In this document: positions 1-10,700 of the stretch, piece after piece
Layout of the letters: each line of letters begins with the position of its first letter
Position numbering within the stretch: position 1 is the first letter of the stretch
DNA from: Heterobilharzia americana
Taxonomy: Eukaryota > Platyhelminthes > Trematoda > Strigeidida > Schistosomatidae
Length of the DNA: 64,000 nucleotides
Direction: 5' to 3'
Assembly (NCBI GenBank): GCA_944470555.2
Contig: OX104127.1
Coordinates: forward strand, 67,975,646 to 68,039,645
The notes under the pieces: model-generated
Told to the model about the DNA's origin: nothing
Seen by the model: only the letters and a program-made list of their open reading frames with translations
Databases searched by the model: none
Program-made: the position numbers and the translations under genes

Positions 1-2
1 TT

Positions 3-248
3 ACAGCTAAAGCTAGATGCAACCACTGCTTCGATTACACTCATATTCTGACCACAAAGGGAAGCAGTCCTTATGTATTTGCGTTGGAATTTCTCAAATA
101 CAGAAGACTTGATTATACTATTGTCTGCTGTAACACAGAATGCACCAGTCAGAATCAAAAAGTTGCGACGGAGCTCGCACAGGCCCCGTGTTCGTCAGAA
201 TGGAGTTTGTTGGACGCACAAACGATTTTAATATTTTTCCATGTTTAA
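3..248 (+). CDS. unrecognised ORF fragment, cut by the window edge
   Basis: An open frame of about 81 codons runs from the window start to a TAA at 246-248. It opens just after a possible acceptor (TTACAG at 1-6), so it may be an exon. It holds paired cysteines (RCNHC near the start, then VCCNTEC), which suggests a small metal-binding domain, but I do not recognise the family. Its first 65-70 bases recur inverted at about 4268-4335, where they end a longer - strand ORF, so it probably belongs to a repeated element or a duplicated exon. Function unknown. Confidence 0.35.
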   Translation, partial: TAKARCNHCFDYTHILTTKGSSPYVFALEFLKYRRLDYTIVCCNTECTSQNQKVATELAQAPCSSEWSLLDAQTILIFFHV

Positions 249-404
249 TTGGTACAGCCACTGCTCGTTCACGATTTTTGGGGATAGACAGCTAGCTTCG
301 AATCTATCTCGGTTCAGTATTCAGTTTCAGTATTCGCTAACGCTAATTTGCTTAAGTCGACCGGTTTAGGAGAATGATGGTTGTCATCATGTAATGTGAA
401 CTTA

Positions 405-3365
405 TTATTATTTCTCCCTTGAGTTTCGAGTGGAACATAGGGCTTCAGTAGCCCGTCGCCATTTCACTCTCTTCTCTGCAGTCTTTTCAACCTGGCTCCA
501 CCACTGCCCAGAAGCCGTCATTTCCTCCTCACACCATCTCCTCCACGTCACCCTTGGCTCGGACTCCCAACTTGACGTTTCCCCTTTAGATCCCACTCGA
601 GGGTCTGGCCTGTCGCGTGATGTCCCCGAACGGTCTTCTCAGTGTATGTCCAGTTCAATCCATCTCCACTTTCCTCTGCATATTTGTTGGGCGATGGGTT
701 GTTGGTTGATTCGTCGCCAGGCCAGCCAGAGTGAGTTCCTTGTTGTTTATTCTTTCTGGCCATCAGATCTTCAGTGTCAGTATCAGTATCGAGTGATTGT
801 AGGTGTAGGCGTAGACAGCTGTTGATGATGCATGTCTGTAGTTTGTTGGAAATGCTTTTCGTAAGGCGCGGTCAAGTTTGTGAAGCATCAGATGGAAGCA
901 CTGAATTACTTGACTGACATTAGTGTTGAAAGTGTGGATGTTGTTCACGCTTTGTGCTGAGTGCAGTGCAGTGCAGTAGATCTGTACACTGATTCCAGAT
1001 GAATGAAGGAAGGTGGTGTGTTGCTTGCTGTCCTTCTGATCGTGTGTGCTTTGACATCCTGATGTTGATGTGTGGCTGTGCCACCTATGGTTGAAACGAT
1101 GCTGCGTCGTGTTTGGGTAGATGGTGAAAGAGACAACTTCCTTTAAATTTCTCCAGTTGATGATCATTGGTGCTTACTGATTGCTTTGGGTTGTCAGGTA
1201 CAGTATCATGATTCCGCGCCAGTGATTGTTCTTGCAAATACTTATGTCACCCTTGTTTGAAAGTTTGACAAGGTAGCCGTTCTTTGAATCGGCAGATGCC
1301 CTTCTCTTTTTCTCTTTGCAAACCTTCTGCAGTAGTGGTGTGAGCATGTCCGCTGTTGTCTCTGCATCTGTTTTCAGTTCTTGTGGAGGAATTCGATCTG
1401 GTCCTACTGCTTTCCCGGATTCCAGCAACTTTATGGCGTTGAGGACTTCACTTCTGCTTGTGTCGTAGGGCTTGTGTTCACTGATAGTTCTGTGACTGGG
1501 CTGCTGGTGACATTTCTGGACGAGTTGCAGTGGTGGTGGTGGTTGTCGGTTCAAGAGTGGTCAACCCAGTGTTTTCTTTGTTTGTCCTCTTCTGTATCAA
1601 AGTTTCCTTCACTATCTTTCATTGGTTTCATCTGTGTTGATCTCTTCCCAGATAGTATTTGGTTATTTGATTTAATGTTGTCAGGTCTGTGTCTCTCCTA
1701 CCTGCAGCCTGTTTTGCTTCACTTGCGAGTGTGTTGTAGAAGTGTTCTTTGTGTTTACGCCAACTCTTCTTCACTTCTTTGTGCAGTGTAGTGTTTTATA
1801 GGTTGTATTCAGTTCCTCTTTTCGTTGTTCATCCCTGTACTACACTGCACCGCACTGCACTGGTTCATCTTCTGCTCAACCATCTTCCTCTTCCTCCTTT
1901 ATCAACTTCCATGTGTCGTCGAAATCCTTTGCTTGTCTTCTTTTTTCTTCCTTGCCAATACAGTTACACAGGTTTCCTTCCACATCACTCTCAAGGAGTT
2001 CCATTGTTATTTCATGCATGTTTCTTCAGTGATGCTGCTTGATGTCTCCCATTTTGTCCTGATGGCTAACTGACGTGAAGATGTCGTTTGTAGTTTCGTC
2101 CTTCAGTTCAGTTTGTGTTCTGGGTGTTGAACTCGAACTTGAAGTGTGGTCTGTCACCACTAGCTTGTTTGAAGGCTTTCAACTTGATTTTGAAGGTAGG
2201 TTCCTCGCACTGGATAGTGAGTGATGTGAACCTATATCTGCTCCTCTTGTTGATCTGACCTTGTGTCCAGTAGGCCGGCTGTGTCTCCATCTCCACTTTC
2301 TTCACATTGAGATGAAGTCGATGTGATTTTTAGTGTGTCGTGGTGTCTGGTGAAATCAAATCCATATCGCTGCCTTGTGAATATCCTCGTGTTTGTACAG
2401 ACTGCCTCCAGCCAACAAATCGTTGAATGCACAGAAATCTGCAAACAGTTCTGCAATCCGATTGATCATTTCACCGAGTGCTTCTCGACCCATGATGAGT
2501 TCTCTTCCACTTCGTGTGTTGTCCGCTCCCAGTTTTGCATTTATGTCGCCCATTAGAATGAATTTTGATGTCGCTATCTGTGGTTTTGGTCTCGTCGATT
2601 ACTGATTTCAGTTGTCTGTAGAATTCCTCCTTCTTCTCTTCCTGATCTGCATTATTTGTGGGTGCATAGCGTAGCATTGTATGACTGTGACTTCCCCTCT
2701 TTTGAGTTGAATTCATCTTGCTGTGATGATTGTGATCCTGATCGTTGAGGAGGAGATTGGTTCCCACTGCATGAGACAGAGGGAGAGAGAGAGAGAGGGA
2801 GAGTGTGTTCGATGCTGTTGGTAGGGGACACATGATAGCCATTTGAAAACTCAGTGTGTTGTGCTCGTGGTTGTCGTGTCGTGTCATGTTGTCTGTGTGA
2901 CAATATTGGAGTAGATTATTGACTCCTCTCGAGTTGACAGTTGGGAGAGTCCACTTCCATTGCATTGCATTGCATTCCATTCTGTCTGAAGATTCTTGTC
3001 AGATTCATAACCTGACACTTCTATGCTATACTCTCTCATCTCTTTGTCAATCTGGGCAGCCTTGTTAGGTTTATATATGGTGCAGACATTGTATGTCCCG
3101 ATTCTTACTTTTGCTTTCATTGAGAAATGAGAAGACACATCGGTCAATCGGTTTCTCGAAGGCTTTCACCAACTGGCGTCGTTTCGTCTCCTCCGATTGT
3201 AGAGAGCAATAAGTTTGTTTTATTTTTATACTTTCTTTGTGCTTTGAAGTTTCTTTAGTGATTGGATTGGTTTGACGGGGTAGGGTTGCTAGCGGTATGC
3301 CCAACCTTCCGTGTTTCTCGGGGCTTAGGGCCGGTTAGTAACTAGTGAACTGGGCGAGGTTCATA
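405..3365 (-). mobile_element. family B APE-type non-LTR retrotransposon, copy 1, defective
   Basis: The element reads on the - strand: 5' end near 3365, 3' end with an AATAATAATAA-type tail at about 405. Recognisable pieces are the start of an apurinic-type endonuclease (GTYNVCTI near 3105), YAPTNNAD near 2660, the GDxN motif MGDINAKLGAD near 2550, and a C-terminal region ending in ALCSTRN near 430. The coding region is split by several frameshifts. A possible 8-bp target duplication TGAACTTA flanks it (397-404 and 3366-3373). Compared with the copy at 25339-28928 it lacks about 700 bp of the reverse transcriptase region, with the junction near 1170-1195. Clade not settled (RTE-like or CR1-like). 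Confidence 0.85.
2780..2803. repeat. GA-rich simple repeat inside family B copy 1
   Basis: A short GAGAGAGAGA-type tract interrupted by GGG. The matching place in copy 2 (about 28345-28362) has a TG-rich tract instead, so the site has changed since the copies separated. Confidence 0.6.
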
Positions 3366-3373
3366 TGAACTTA

Positions 3374-4260
3374 ACACGTAGAAAAAGCGATTAAGGTTCA
3401 TACAAGTGCTCCTGAAGGAATTGCAGCGGCAAATGCACCCAAATCATCTTTAGATAATTGCGATATGGTCTGTTTGAGTCCACATTTGAATGACAATGGA
3501 GTAATCGAGTAGTATATTAACGATCCCCGTGTTCGAAATGGGTGCTAGTTAGAAGTAGTCTGTGATCTGCACGCAGCATTCAGTTGGTTAGCATCAGCAC
3601 CAGACCTAGCATTACTGCTTAACGATCTTAGTTACGCTACTTTTTTTTGGCACATTAAGATACAAGGTAGCAAGATGAAAGCTGCAGAAGACAATGCATG
3701 TTATCTGAGCAGCAAAAAATTATTCCCACTGACCACATTAACGGCTCTACTCTGATTTCGGGCGCCGGCAGTGCGTATGTCTTCAGTTAGCACTAGGATA
3801 TTTACCGAGTATATTTAGTTGAGGTCAATCAGTTGACAACAGAACTTATCTTTATCTACATCTGGTCTGCGGTCTCATGGAGCGTAGATAAAGATAACCA
3901 AGGAGCATTATCTTTATCTCTAGAAACTTTTCCATAAAACTGAAACTTCGTACCCAACAGCACAGAAGACTGTTAATGGAGACCAAGCCAGCCAATGCCG
4001 TTTCGACTCTAACAGTTAGTGCAAAATAAACACCAGCAACGCCGGTTGTCGATGTCACAAGGTCATCGGATAAGTGCACAATGAAAATACATTTTACATT
4101 GACAAAGAAGATTATTCCAAGCATTTCACTGGGATCTAGTAAGTAGGTTACTGTTGCTAAGCACTAGAACTTGGGTTGACGCTTGCTTGGATCAGGTCCT
4201 ATGTAGATTCTTCTGCCTATAAAGGGTAGTGTTAAAAAGAACAAGAACGTTTCCACATAC
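3374..4260. other. stretch without a recognised gene; contains a hairpin and an RTE scrap
   Basis: No convincing exon was found. At about 3590-3640 (-) there is a worn scrap of the SR2-like 3' end (the CATTACTGC..AACG..C block seen elsewhere). A perfect 14-bp inverted repeat lies at 3846-3897 and is listed separately. The - strand ORF at 3852-4124 has no recognisable motif. Confidence 0.5.
3846..3897. repeat. perfect 14-bp inverted repeat (hairpin)
   Basis: TTATCTTTATCTAC at 3846-3859 is the exact reverse complement of GTAGATAAAGATAA at 3884-3897, with a 24-bp loop. The arm motif TTATCTTTATCT occurs once more at about 3909-3920. No function is known. Confidence 0.8.
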
Positions 4261-4800
4261 TTAAAAACTGCTTCCCTTTGTGGTCAGAATATGAGTGTAA
4301 TCGAAGCAGTGGTTGCATCTAGCTTTAGCTGTAAGCCATTTCAGCTCATCTGAGCTACTAACCGTGAGAAGACTGGCATCAGTTAGATGGTTTGGCAGGT
4401 AGACGACATACCACTCAACAACCTTTGTTGATACCCTAAAAAGCTTGGCAAAGCACTTCGAAAGTTTTTTAGCTGGCTTTGTGCGGCAGAAACAGTAGTA
4501 AGGGGATTGATTAGATTGTTTGACTCGGCACGGTAGATTGAGAGTGTCCCACCATTCTGGAATGAGGGTATTGATATTCACATCTTTAGAATAGACCTTC
4601 ATAACGTATGTAGCATTGAAGGTATTAGTCTTCTTCGAGTAGCATGGAAAATGTTAACTGCTATCAAGCACCGACGGAAGATTGTCATGGACGGCGATAA
4701 ACGTGCAGTTTTAGGTTGGAATGAAGTAGTAGTGAGTATTAATTTCTAAATTGAATCCTGAACAGCTTTAGCTGTAAGCTATTTCAGCTCTTCTGAGACA
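4261..4800 (-). repeat. unrecognised repeat with a - strand ORF
   Basis: An open frame on the - strand (4602 to 4261, about 113 codons) ends in a block containing RCNHCFDYTHILTTKG, which is identical to the start of the ORF at position 3 of the window but inverted. A shorter direct repeat of the AGCTTTAGCTGTAAGC block at about 4320-4352 recurs at about 4763-4796. The ORF has several cysteines and a W-rich start (PEWWDTLNL). I do not recognise the family; a DNA transposon or a duplicated exon are both possible. Confidence 0.35.
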
Positions 4801-6585
4801 CTTTCATTACTTCAGGGCAAGCAGGGTGTTCAGATGTGTTAGAGGAAATCTGAGGCCTCAAGATTTACGCTAATTCGCTATTATATAGTGTTAGACAGGT
4901 CAGTGTTAAAAAGGTCGTCATCCATAGCTGCATTTCGATAAGATTTTAAAGATATCAGTATCCTATTTTACTGTATAAAGTGGGTGATACAGTTCGTTTT
5001 ATATTTTCGTCATCTTCTTACTGTCATTTTTAATACATTTCAGTGCACCTCTTGCTCCTGCTTTGGTTTGCCGTTTGATATCTAACTTCTCAGAGAATCG
5101 ACCTGTTCCCTCACTGTTGCATGGCATCGAACAATATAGTTTGATTTGGCGGGCAGCATCGTCGATTGCAGGCAAGTCTACGTTATTCTGTTTATTTCTG
5201 TAATGATATAAATAGACCAACCATCCTACTACATGGTTTTCAGTTCAGTTATTAGGTTATCCAAAATAAAAACGTAGTTTAGTCGTGCCTTTATCGTTTT
5301 TTAAAGATCATTAAAGGTTTTTTGTGTGAATTCAGTTTACTTTGTACTTTGGGTAAGTAGTCTAATGGGAGGTGGTCAAAACACAAATTAACACCTCATA
5401 TTTTTAGTTGTTGAAGCAGAAGTTTTTGAGTTTCAGTTGTTGATCTGATCTGCTGCGTGGTCATGATGACTACAGTAGGAGGATTCAGTTTTAGTGGACC
5501 GATAAGAATAAGTTATTTGGTCATCTTTTTAAGTGTTTGGAGATAGTTTATGTGTGATGCGTTTTCAATTCGTTAAAATCTTTCTTGGAACCACAAACTA
5601 TGCTTTGTATTCTAATCTTTCCATGACTCTCTGAAGGAGAAAGCCAGGTGTTATCGTGCTCTCCACAGGTTGTATGGCTGTTTGTGAAAACAGGAACATT
5701 TTCTGTGTTCTCTAGGAATATTTTATCTATTTGCATAGCTTTCGCAATCCTGTCTCCCATTGAATCGTGTTTCAAACCGTTTATTTATGTCCAAAGTGTT
5801 GGCTGCACTTCGAGGATAAATGATGCTCACAGATCACAGTGAGTTAGTTTGGGCTTCAAGTTACATCCAAAAAGATGTATGATTACAGTTTTCACTCCAG
5901 AACATATACGTACAGAATACATAAAATACATATTTCCAGACAGAATGTCATGACACTTGGGGGTAACTTTTAGTCTCACCTGTCACTGAAGCATAAAGAA
6001 CTAGGATAAGGAGCTGTTATTCGTGTAAACTTGGTTCCATCTAGATTTCATTTTTGCTATTTAATTAACTACCTCCGAAAGTCCAGTAGACCATCTTATA
6101 GTTGATTATGTGTATTCCGAACACTTTCTGCTCACAGCAGGAAAATTCTACCGAAAATAAATTCGTGAAGTTTTGACCGACAGCTGTACTTGCACGTCGT
6201 TATTTTCCTTAAGTGAATATGGTATTCAATTTTAACTAATATGCATCAGTACGTTTTTTGAAAACTCATTCAGTTTTCTCCTACTCTGTCTACTTCTTAT
6301 TTGTTAGTCGATCGAATTGAAGATCAGATTAAAGTGCACTAATATTGGTTTTTGAGTCGTCATAACAGTACCCAATATCAAATCGTATCACACTCTTATA
6401 TCCGAATTATATGAAGTACACATACTGACTGTTTTATTTATTCGGTCTTGCCAGTTAGCCAGTATCTTAAGTTGCCATTTAATTTTAATATAATGGAGTG
6501 ATTATTGAAGTTGAAAGTAAATCTGGGTGAAGGTAGGGGTCAATTTGGCTGTTTCTGGGTTATCCAGTGAATGAACGAAACGAAA
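4801..6585. other. stretch without a recognised gene
   Basis: AT-rich DNA with only short open frames lacking known motifs. The upstream exons of the dymeclin gene would be expected here or further left, but no segment matched the conserved dymeclin N-terminal half in a frame with good splice sites. Confidence 0.4.
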
Positions 6586-6589
6586 CGCA

Positions 6590-6765
6590 CTCAGCCACCT
6601 TATGCACATCCATGGAGTAGGCAATGAGTCACATCTATTGTATGAGTACCAGTGATACTACTTGGCTGTCCAAACCTCGGTTGGTGAGGCAGGGTTCGAA
6701 CCTGCTACCCAATGGTCGGTAGTTTCCTCTCTAAACCACTTAGCTACACCTCCAGCACCTTTCTA
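6590..6765 (-). mobile_element. tRNA-derived SINE
   Basis: On the - strand there is an A-box-like TAGCTAAGTGG and a B-box GGTTCGAACCC, the internal polymerase III promoter parts of tRNA-derived SINEs. The body (GGCAATGAGTCACA, CTACTTGGCTGTCCAAACC) recurs near 19530, 39080, 59540, 60500 and 62590, so this is a dispersed family and not a tRNA gene. Confidence 0.65.
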
Positions 6766-7039
6766 CAACCATGTTTCGCTTCAATTTGGAGGTTTGTGGA
6801 GATTTATTTGTTGATTTTAGGTTGATATTCATCATGGACTTACATTAGTTGGAGACACATTCGAAAACTGTTTCATCCTAATATGGTTACTCGCTTCGAG
6901 AGGCGATTTCTGAAGTTCTAATGAGAAGTCGTGACCGATTGGGCCAACCAAGTTGGATATGAGTTCAGTTACTCAACGATGCTATTGGATGGATGTGACA
7001 GATGGAAGTGACAGAAGTAGAAAATATGGATCATCGGAT

Positions 7040-7205
7040 TCCGATTCGGTGGGTCAATAGTAACGTGCTGGCCGCAAAACCTGAAGGTCATGGGTTCAAT
7101 CTCTAGTGGGATCCTGGATGCGCAATGACGGGAAGTCCCATACTAGGACGAAACAGCTGTCCAGTTCTCCCAAGATCTCCCTGTTTCTCTAACTGATGTT
7201 TCGTT
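7040..7205 (+). mobile_element. SINE-like repeat with a hammerhead-like segment
   Basis: Begins with a tRNA-like head (GCTGGCCGC and the B-box-like GGGTTCAATCTC). From about 7124 a segment resembles the SM-alpha hammerhead: TGACGGG, then a stem GTCC/GGAC (7135-7138 and 7146-7149), GAAA at 7150-7153, a palindromic CAGCTG at 7154-7159, then TCC. The same layout, more worn, occurs near 34600-34770. This is inferred from pattern only. Confidence 0.5.
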
Positions 7206-7332
7206 GACAAACAAAATTACAAACCATTTAGCCAGTATTCAACATTTTTTTATTCTATCGGGTTAAATTTTTATCCTAGCTTCTACAAAAGTCTATGTGT
7301 TATTACTGAGTTTTATTTTTTCTTCTTTCTAG

Positions 7333-7728
7333 GTGGTTTGCTCACCATTGTCACGCTTGGTGGCTATTTTAGTCGCAGCACTAACACCTCAACAAAGTTT
7401 GAGACACTGAATAATTCTCATGTTACGATTGTAGAACCAGCGAAAGTTACTCCTGCCACCGATCTTATAACATCTGAATCAACTACCAAATCTGTTGACC
7501 AATGTTATTTATTATCAAATGTCAGCTCATTACTATTGTTAGTACTTACTACTCAGGCTGGATCTATTGAGAAATCACTATCAATGTATTCTGAAAATGG
7601 TATTAAAGACTCCAATCCTTTAGGCCGTAATCCATACAGAAATACACTTTTTTGTTTACAAGATGAAACTATCCAAAAGAATCAAGTGGATTCCATTATG
7701 GACTCAACTCATGTACTACCCAAGTCAA
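7333..7728 (+). CDS. DYM: dymeclin exon a (first exon seen)
   Basis: The acceptor is TTCTTTCTAG before 7333 and the donor is CAA|GTTAGT after 7728. The exon needs one base from an upstream exon and leaves one base over. It holds TIVTLGG, SSLLLLVL and NPYRNTLF, matching the human FTLGG, LLLLLVL and NPYRQAIMSF blocks. A serine/threonine-rich insert of about 45 residues between the first two blocks is longer than in human. The open frame runs only one codon past the donor. Confidence 0.88.
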
Positions 7729-10700
7729 GTTAGTGTGATAGCACACTTTTTATGTTCGCTTATTCTGTTTTTATGAGTAGTCATTGGTATATTTCTGAAC
7801 ATTGCTTAAGGTGTTGATAAGTTAACCTTCGGTTAACGTGTCTGTGATGCTATGCGACATGAGTCTCAGTATTGTACTGTAAATGGCTTCAAGAACTCAG
7901 TCATATATTCATACCTGCTAGACTGTGCACATAAGTACAGTTAACAATGCTATGGGGTATGAAGAAAATGCTGAATCTGACATAATGTTGTCTTTCAATG
8001 TTATTACATTTCCAACTAGTACAGCCAACAAAGTTAAGAGATGCAAAATAGGAAGTGAAAGATTAGTGATACTGTTAAAAGTCGCTGCCACCGGATGTTT
8101 TGATCATTACATTTTGTTATCGCTGGACATGTGTACGATGTTCTATGTTAGTTTTATCTGTCCGTCTCTGTGTGTTATCGCTTTCAAGTTTCGGGATATA
8201 CTCAGAGTCAGGTGATCTTGTTACCGATCCAGCGCTCAGAGTCACCTCGTAGACATATCAGTAGCCTTCAGTTGAACTGGTTTAACCCATGTTCATCTTG
8301 GTGACTAACAGTGGAGTCTAGGACGCACGTCTCATCTTATCAGAAACTCGTCGGCGGGATATACCTGCACCTCAATCAGTGATATTGTTCCCACTGAAAC
8401 TCGAACCCAGTACCCATAGCTTCAAATGCCAAAGTGTTATCCACTAGACCACTGGGGAACGATAGCCACCTCATGTGCAACGGTTGTTATTTTGATACTT
8501 GTAATTTCCCGTTGCTATACAGGGCCGAGTTGCTGAACCTCTGTTGATAGATGGGCTCCTATGCGTATGCCTCGATACTGCCTGAATATTCATTCTATTG
8601 TAGTCTGCATACATACAATTATTTCGCAATCGTCAATCGTATGGAATTCAGTGAGGAATCAATAAAAACATCTTTAATTGAGCTATACAACAATACTATA
8701 AAGCAGGTTTTAAGTAAATGTAAACAGTTATATTGTGAGTGAAGGAACCAAAGTCGAGGGTATTAAACATCGGAAAATGAACGCTCATTGCTTATGTTTA
8801 TTGAAATTGCTTAATAAGAATACAAATTTCTCTCTTTCGCACCTTTGCCCCGCCTTATATTCACCGTATGTTCTTGTTACTCGGTCAGTGACCAGTTTCT
8901 TTTTGGCTTTTCTTTCGCTTTCAGTATGTTAATTTATATACCCTACCTACAGGGCATTGTCATTGTACATAAACCAAGCAAATAAACTCATAGCCAATGT
9001 ACGCTTCCTGGTTGAAGTAAACTTCTACAATCCAGCTCTATCTTCTTCATGTTACTTGAGCGAGTTGTTTAGAAATCGTGTTTCGTTCATCAGTGCAACC
9101 AGACCAGAAATTTAGAATCTTACATAACTGTGTATCTCAACTTTTAGCTTTTCAAATTATTCTGTAATCGTCACCGTTGATATTTGTGTACTTTTCTAAA
9201 TGGCTTACTATATTTTTTACTACATTATTTTAGTCGTTTCGAAATATTCTTTTAGTATGTTCAAATCATTACATTAAGTCAGCATTGGTAAATTAATAAT
9301 GATGAATAATATGAGAACATTGAAGCACCTTTCAAAACCATGACAAAAAGCTTCCCACTACTGTTTTTTTAAAGTGGTTGGTGTCTCTTGATCCCTTTGC
9401 TTAACTAAAGTTCTTACCAGTCGTAAATTAACTTCGTGCTATCGAAAATAACTTGTCGGTGGGTTTCCCCCCAAAAGCTGGAAGTATTTATTTTCTTGTC
9501 AATTGTAGCTCATTGGTGTAGATTGTTGATTTTCAGCTGACTAGTGAGTTCACAGGTTTGAACTTCTCTTCAGTGTGCTACACATTAAATGTGTCTCATT
9601 GTGCACTACACTAGCGTGCATATGCTTTTACTGTAATGAGTACTTTAAACTATCATTTATTCTGATTTCAATGATTGTTATATGTATATAATTTCGTCCC
9701 TTCAGCGCCTCGATTACAACCAGGTGGGGCTACATTGAATGGACATTTGAATATTGTAACCCATTCGTCATCACCTTACATAAATTTCACTGCAATCTGT
9801 GATACAGCTGCTTCAACTTTATCACAAGATAGTAGCCCGTTGCTGTTATACCTTTTGTTACATCGAAATGCAAACTTTCATACATTCATTATGCAAGATA
9901 GAGGATATGAGAAATTAGTAAGTAATTGTCTGTTTGTAGAATGGTTTTGCATTTGAATAGCATGGTTGATATTTTTTCTCATGAAGCATTAATAGTTTCG
10001 TGATAAACTTGTGTTGTTTGAAGACTTCGCTCCTTTTGATGCACTAAACAACCTAACACCCATATACAAATACGTGTACTATGCATTAAGATATATCTGG
10101 GATTCGAACCCTCCATGGATGGAAGGGAGATTGATCAGATTGTCCTTTAGTTATTAGTCACTTGCCTACTAAAATGAGTCAGGGTTCTACTGTCTCTGAG
10201 ATGACTTTTCTAAGCCATCCATCCAAATCAACATAGGACTAGGCATTACTGCGTAACGGTCCAAGTTACCACAGCTCGTGTCAGTACATCAAGTAAAAGG
10301 ACAATGAAGTTGAAGATGAAGAATGGAACTTTTCTAACCACACTGCTAATGTAATTTGTCGTTTTTATGAAAGGAGAAACGATTGTTTGGTGGAAAATGC
10401 ACATTTGTTTAGGTTGGCTAGCAGTTTCACTCATTGTTGTTTTTTCCGAACAACACTGTTTCCTATTTTCTCCGTACTCAATAAATGTGCGGGTGTTTTA
10501 AACACATACTCGATTTTTAACCAGCAATTTAAATGTTTGAAGTGTGTTCCGTTGCATGGAAATTTGAACAGTCATGGAGAGTGTTACACATCAAGTGTGC
10601 TTCATAGCCTGTTTCATAAATATTGTCATTTGTACTGATTTATACTGCCTTCTAACTGTCTTATTTTCAAAAAGCTATATAGCCTTACTACTTGAACTAA

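Noticed and set aside
430..825. Long + strand ORF over family B copy 1
   Set aside because: It is the shadow of the element's C-terminal coding strand, repeated with every family B copy; the - strand has the conserved motifs.
8641..8742. Possible extra dymeclin exon (MEFSEESIKTSLIELYNN) followed by GTGAGT
   Set aside because: The flanking exons already align to human dymeclin with matching phase, there is no acceptor at the right place and no homology.
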